Part shown: positions 5,747 to 7,335 of the stretch, piece by piece | Numbering within the stretch: position 1 is the first letter of the stretch | Layout of the letters: every line of letters begins with the position of its first letter | Assembly: GCA_002494015.1 (NCBI GenBank) | Contig: DLAR01000041.1 | Coordinates: 1 to 7,335 of the forward strand | DNA from: Porphyromonadaceae bacterium UBA7042 | Lineage (GTDB): Bacteria > Bacteroidota > Bacteroidia > Bacteroidales > Muribaculaceae | Direction of reading: 5' to 3' | Length of the DNA: 7,335 nucleotides | Translations under genes and position numbers: made by a program | Notes under the pieces: generated by a model | The model's database searches: none | Seen by the model: only the letters and a program-made list of their open reading frames with translations | What the model was told of the DNA's origin: nothing

Positions 5747-7192
5747 ATGAAAGCAATTTGTTTCTATTTTCAGATTCACCAACCGTTCCGCCTGAAAAGA
5801 TACCGCTTTTTCGATATAGGCAATGACCATTATTACTATGATGACTTTGCCAACGACGACATCGTAACACGCATCGCCCAGCGCAGCTACATCCCTGCTG
5901 CCGAGTCGCTCCTGCGCATGATCGAGCAGAGCGGAGGCAAATTCCGCTGCGCCATCTCTGTCACAGGCACCGCCCTCGAGCAGTTTGAACAGTATGTGCC
6001 CGAGTTCATCGACCTGCTGAAAAAACTCGCCGATACCGGATGCGTGGAATTCCTTGCCGAAACCTATGCCCACTCCCTGTCGTCGCTTATAGACCCCGAA
6101 GAATTTGCCGGTCAGGTCAAGGTTCATGACGAGAAAATCCACGACCTTTTCGGCGTAAAGCCCAAAGTACTCCGCAACACCGAGCTCATCTACTGTGACG
6201 AACTCGCCCCGCAGATTCTCGCAATGGGCTACAAAGGCGTGCTGACCGAGGGGGCAAAACACATCCTCGGATGGAAATCGCCCAACTATGTCTACTCCGC
6301 AGCCACCGCACCCAAGCTCAAACTGCTGCTCAAGAACGACAAGCTCAGCGACGACATCTCGTTCCGTTTCAGCAACCCCCAGTGGGACGCATACCCCCTC
6401 ACCGCCGACAAATACATCGACTGGATTGCCGAAACCCCCATGGAAGAACAGATCGTCAACCTGTTCATGAATCTTGAGACCTTCGGCGAGCTGCAACCCC
6501 GCGAAAGCGGCATATTCCAGTTCCTCGAAGCACTTCCCCGCTTTGCCGCAGAGAAAGGCATCGAATTCTGGACCCCGTCGACAGCCATCTCCAAGCTGAA
6601 ACCGGTGGCCGAACTGTCAGTGCTCCACCCCATCTCTTGGGCCGACGAAGCACGCGACACCTCGGCATGGCTCGGCAACAAGCTGCAAAACGAGGCATTC
6701 AACAAACTCTACTCCGTGTCAGAGCGCGTGCGCCTGTGTGACGACCGCCGCTTGAAACAGGACTGGTATTACCTTCAGGCGTCAGACCACTTCTTCTACA
6801 TGTCGACCAAGCACATGGCCGACGGAGCCGTCCACTCCCACTTCTCGCCCTACGAGACACCGTTCCAAGCATTCACCAACTACATGAACGTCCTTAGCGA
6901 CTTCATCGTGCGCGTCGAGGAACAATATCCCCTCTCTATCGAGAACGAGGAACTTAACGCACTCCTGACCACAATCCGCAACCAAGCCCGCGAAATCGAG
7001 ACACTGAACAAGGAGGCCGAGTCGATGCGCAAGAACATCGAGCATTTCAACGAGGAACACCTGTTGCGAGACAAGATAGCCGCCGACGGGAAACCTGACG
7101 AGGAAAAACCGGCAGCCAAAGCTCCGGCCAAGAAAAAACGCGCCGCCTGCAAATCCAAGAAAAAGCCAGCCGAAAACGAAGACAAAGCCTGA
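5747..7192 (+). CDS. GH57 alpha-amylase-like protein with Asn at the acid/base position and a basic tail
   Basis: Starting at the ATG at 5747, the protein has 481 residues. This start gives MKAICFYFQIHQPFRL, the usual beginning of the family; an in-frame ATG at 5705 would add 14 poorly conserved-looking residues. GH57 conserved regions are visible in order: HQP (11-13), CVEFLAE (99-105), RNTELIY with the expected nucleophile Glu146, LFMNLETFGE with Asn242, and WADEARDTSAWLGN (298-311). Characterised GH57 alpha-amylases carry Asp at the Asn242 position (pattern F-M-D-Y-E-T-F-G), as the general acid/base. The Glu146-242 spacing fits that family closely. Loss of one or both catalytic residues has been described for GH57 alpha-amylase-like homologues, to my memory including Bacteroidetes. 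After the catalytic-type barrel and helical region come a probable coiled coil (about 400-445) and a 33-residue tail (449-481) with 11 Lys. No signal peptide; likely cytoplasmic. Last gene of the operon, 44 bases after the glycosyltransferase, preceded by an A-rich stretch and no Shine-Dalgarno. Confidence 0.93.
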   Translation: MKAICFYFQIHQPFRLKRYRFFDIGNDHYYYDDFANDDIVTRIAQRSYIPAAESLLRMIEQSGGKFRCAISVTGTALEQFEQYVPEFIDLLKKLADTGCVEFLAETYAHSLSSLIDPEEFAGQVKVHDEKIHDLFGVKPKVLRNTELIYCDELAPQILAMGYKGVLTEGAKHILGWKSPNYVYSAATAPKLKLLLKNDKLSDDISFRFSNPQWDAYPLTADKYIDWIAETPMEEQIVNLFMNLETFGELQPRESGIFQFLEALPRFAAEKGIEFWTPSTAISKLKPVAELSVLHPISWADEARDTSAWLGNKLQNEAFNKLYSVSERVRLCDDRRLKQDWYYLQASDHFFYMSTKHMADGAVHSHFSPYETPFQAFTNYMNVLSDFIVRVEEQYPLSIENEELNALLTTIRNQAREIETLNKEAESMRKNIEHFNEEHLLRDKIAADGKPDEEKPAAKAPAKKKRAACKSKKKPAENEDKA

Positions 7193-7200
7193 CAACCCTA

Positions 7201-7224
7201 AGAGTATGTTCAAATACATACTCT
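7201..7224. repeat. Perfect inverted repeat just after the GH57 gene
   Basis: AGAGTATGT (7201-7209) and ACATACTCT (7216-7224) form a perfect 9-base-pair stem with a 6-base loop, beginning 8 bases after the stop codon. An outer pairing of CTGAC (7189-7193) with GTCAG (7230-7234) could extend the structure. No T-run follows, so it is not a typical terminator; it may protect the transcript end. Confidence 0.6.
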
Positions 7225-7249
7225 AAGTCGTCAGACACCCGTTTTGACC

Positions 7250-7291
7250 GCGACCGGGACAGTCTTGTCAACGCAAGTACTGCCCGGTCGC
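7250..7291. repeat. Long GC-rich hairpin downstream of the operon
   Basis: GCGACCGGG (7250-7258) pairs perfectly with CCCGGTCGC (7283-7291). Inside, CAGTCTTG (7260-7267) pairs with CAAG (7274-7277) and ACTG (7279-7282), giving 17 pairs in total with single-base bulges at A7259 and T7278 and a 6-base loop. No T-tract follows on either strand. It could be a structured 3' untranslated element or a dispersed palindromic repeat. Confidence 0.6.
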
Positions 7292-7300
7292 AGCTCAAAT

Positions 7301-7330
7301 AAAGGGGCCGATTCCACGGCTCTTTCATTT
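7301..7330 (+). terminator. Probable intrinsic terminator of the glucan operon
   Basis: AAGGGGCCG (7302-7310) pairs with CGGCTCTTT (7317-7325), including two G-T pairs, around a 6-base loop (ATTCCA), and is followed by CATTT. The A-run/T-run on the stem flanks and GC core are terminator-like, but the trailing T-tract is short. It lies 109 bases after the last stop codon, following two other hairpins. Confidence 0.55.
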
Positions 7331-7335
7331 AACCT

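Noticed and set aside
5678..6496. 272-codon open frame on the minus strand opposite the GH57 gene
   Set aside because: The plus strand there encodes a protein with clear GH57 motifs. Long antisense frames are expected from the C/G-rich third codon positions, and the antisense translation has no recognisable domain.
7047..7328. 93-codon minus-strand frame running from the window end into the GH57 gene
   Set aside because: It spans all three downstream hairpins, is Arg/Ser/Leu-rich without domain features, and overlaps the tail of a real gene.
1..7335. Mobile elements, CRISPR arrays, tRNA or rRNA genes
   Set aside because: No transposase or integrase motifs, no evenly spaced repeats and no tRNA- or rRNA-like segments were seen. 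The window reads as ordinary chromosomal gene order.

Overview
The window looks like a chromosomal segment of a Bacteroidales bacterium, possibly Muribaculaceae; the family-level guess is an inference. The evidence is two promoters of the Bacteroidetes type (TTG or TTTG, then 19-20 bases, then a TAnnTTTG-like -7 box), no Shine-Dalgarno sequence before any gene, A-rich translation starts, moderately GC-rich genes with strong C/G preference at third codon positions, AT-rich spacers, and the gene order debranching enzyme / glycosyltransferase / GH57 protein that I recall from Bacteroides genomes.

Layout. Bases 1-69 hold the last codons of an upstream gene, possibly a winged-helix response regulator. 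A 269-base AT-rich spacer (70-338) follows, carrying the glmS promoter (215-244) and a short leader with a terminator-like hairpin and a possible 14-codon ORF. glmS (339-2186) encodes a full-length glucosamine-6-phosphate synthase and ends in a strong intrinsic terminator (about 2210-2264). The 288-base spacer 2187-2474 holds that terminator and a second promoter (2361-2392). This second promoter drives three same-strand genes: a glycogen-debranching-enzyme-like protein (2475-4421), a GT4 glycosyltransferase resembling glycogen synthase (4443-5702) and a GH57 alpha-amylase-like protein (5747-7192). The gaps of 21 and 44 bases fit one operon. The last 143 bases contain three consecutive hairpins, the final one terminator-like.

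How the genes fit together. GlmS draws fructose-6-phosphate into amino-sugar and cell-wall synthesis. The three-gene operon looks like an intracellular alpha-glucan (glycogen) module: one glycosyltransferase to extend glucan and two hydrolase-fold proteins to trim it. The main surprise is that both hydrolase-fold proteins appear altered at catalytic positions. The debranching-like protein has Asn and Gln where the family motifs normally carry Asp and Glu, plus a divergent H-x-G-x-x-W-P motif. The GH57 protein keeps its Glu nucleophile but has Asn for the Asp acid/base. The glycosyltransferase motifs are intact. If alignments confirm this, the operon would pair a working glucan synthase with two non-hydrolytic or re-purposed glucan-binding proteins. 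Family consensus motifs used here come from memory, not from a search.
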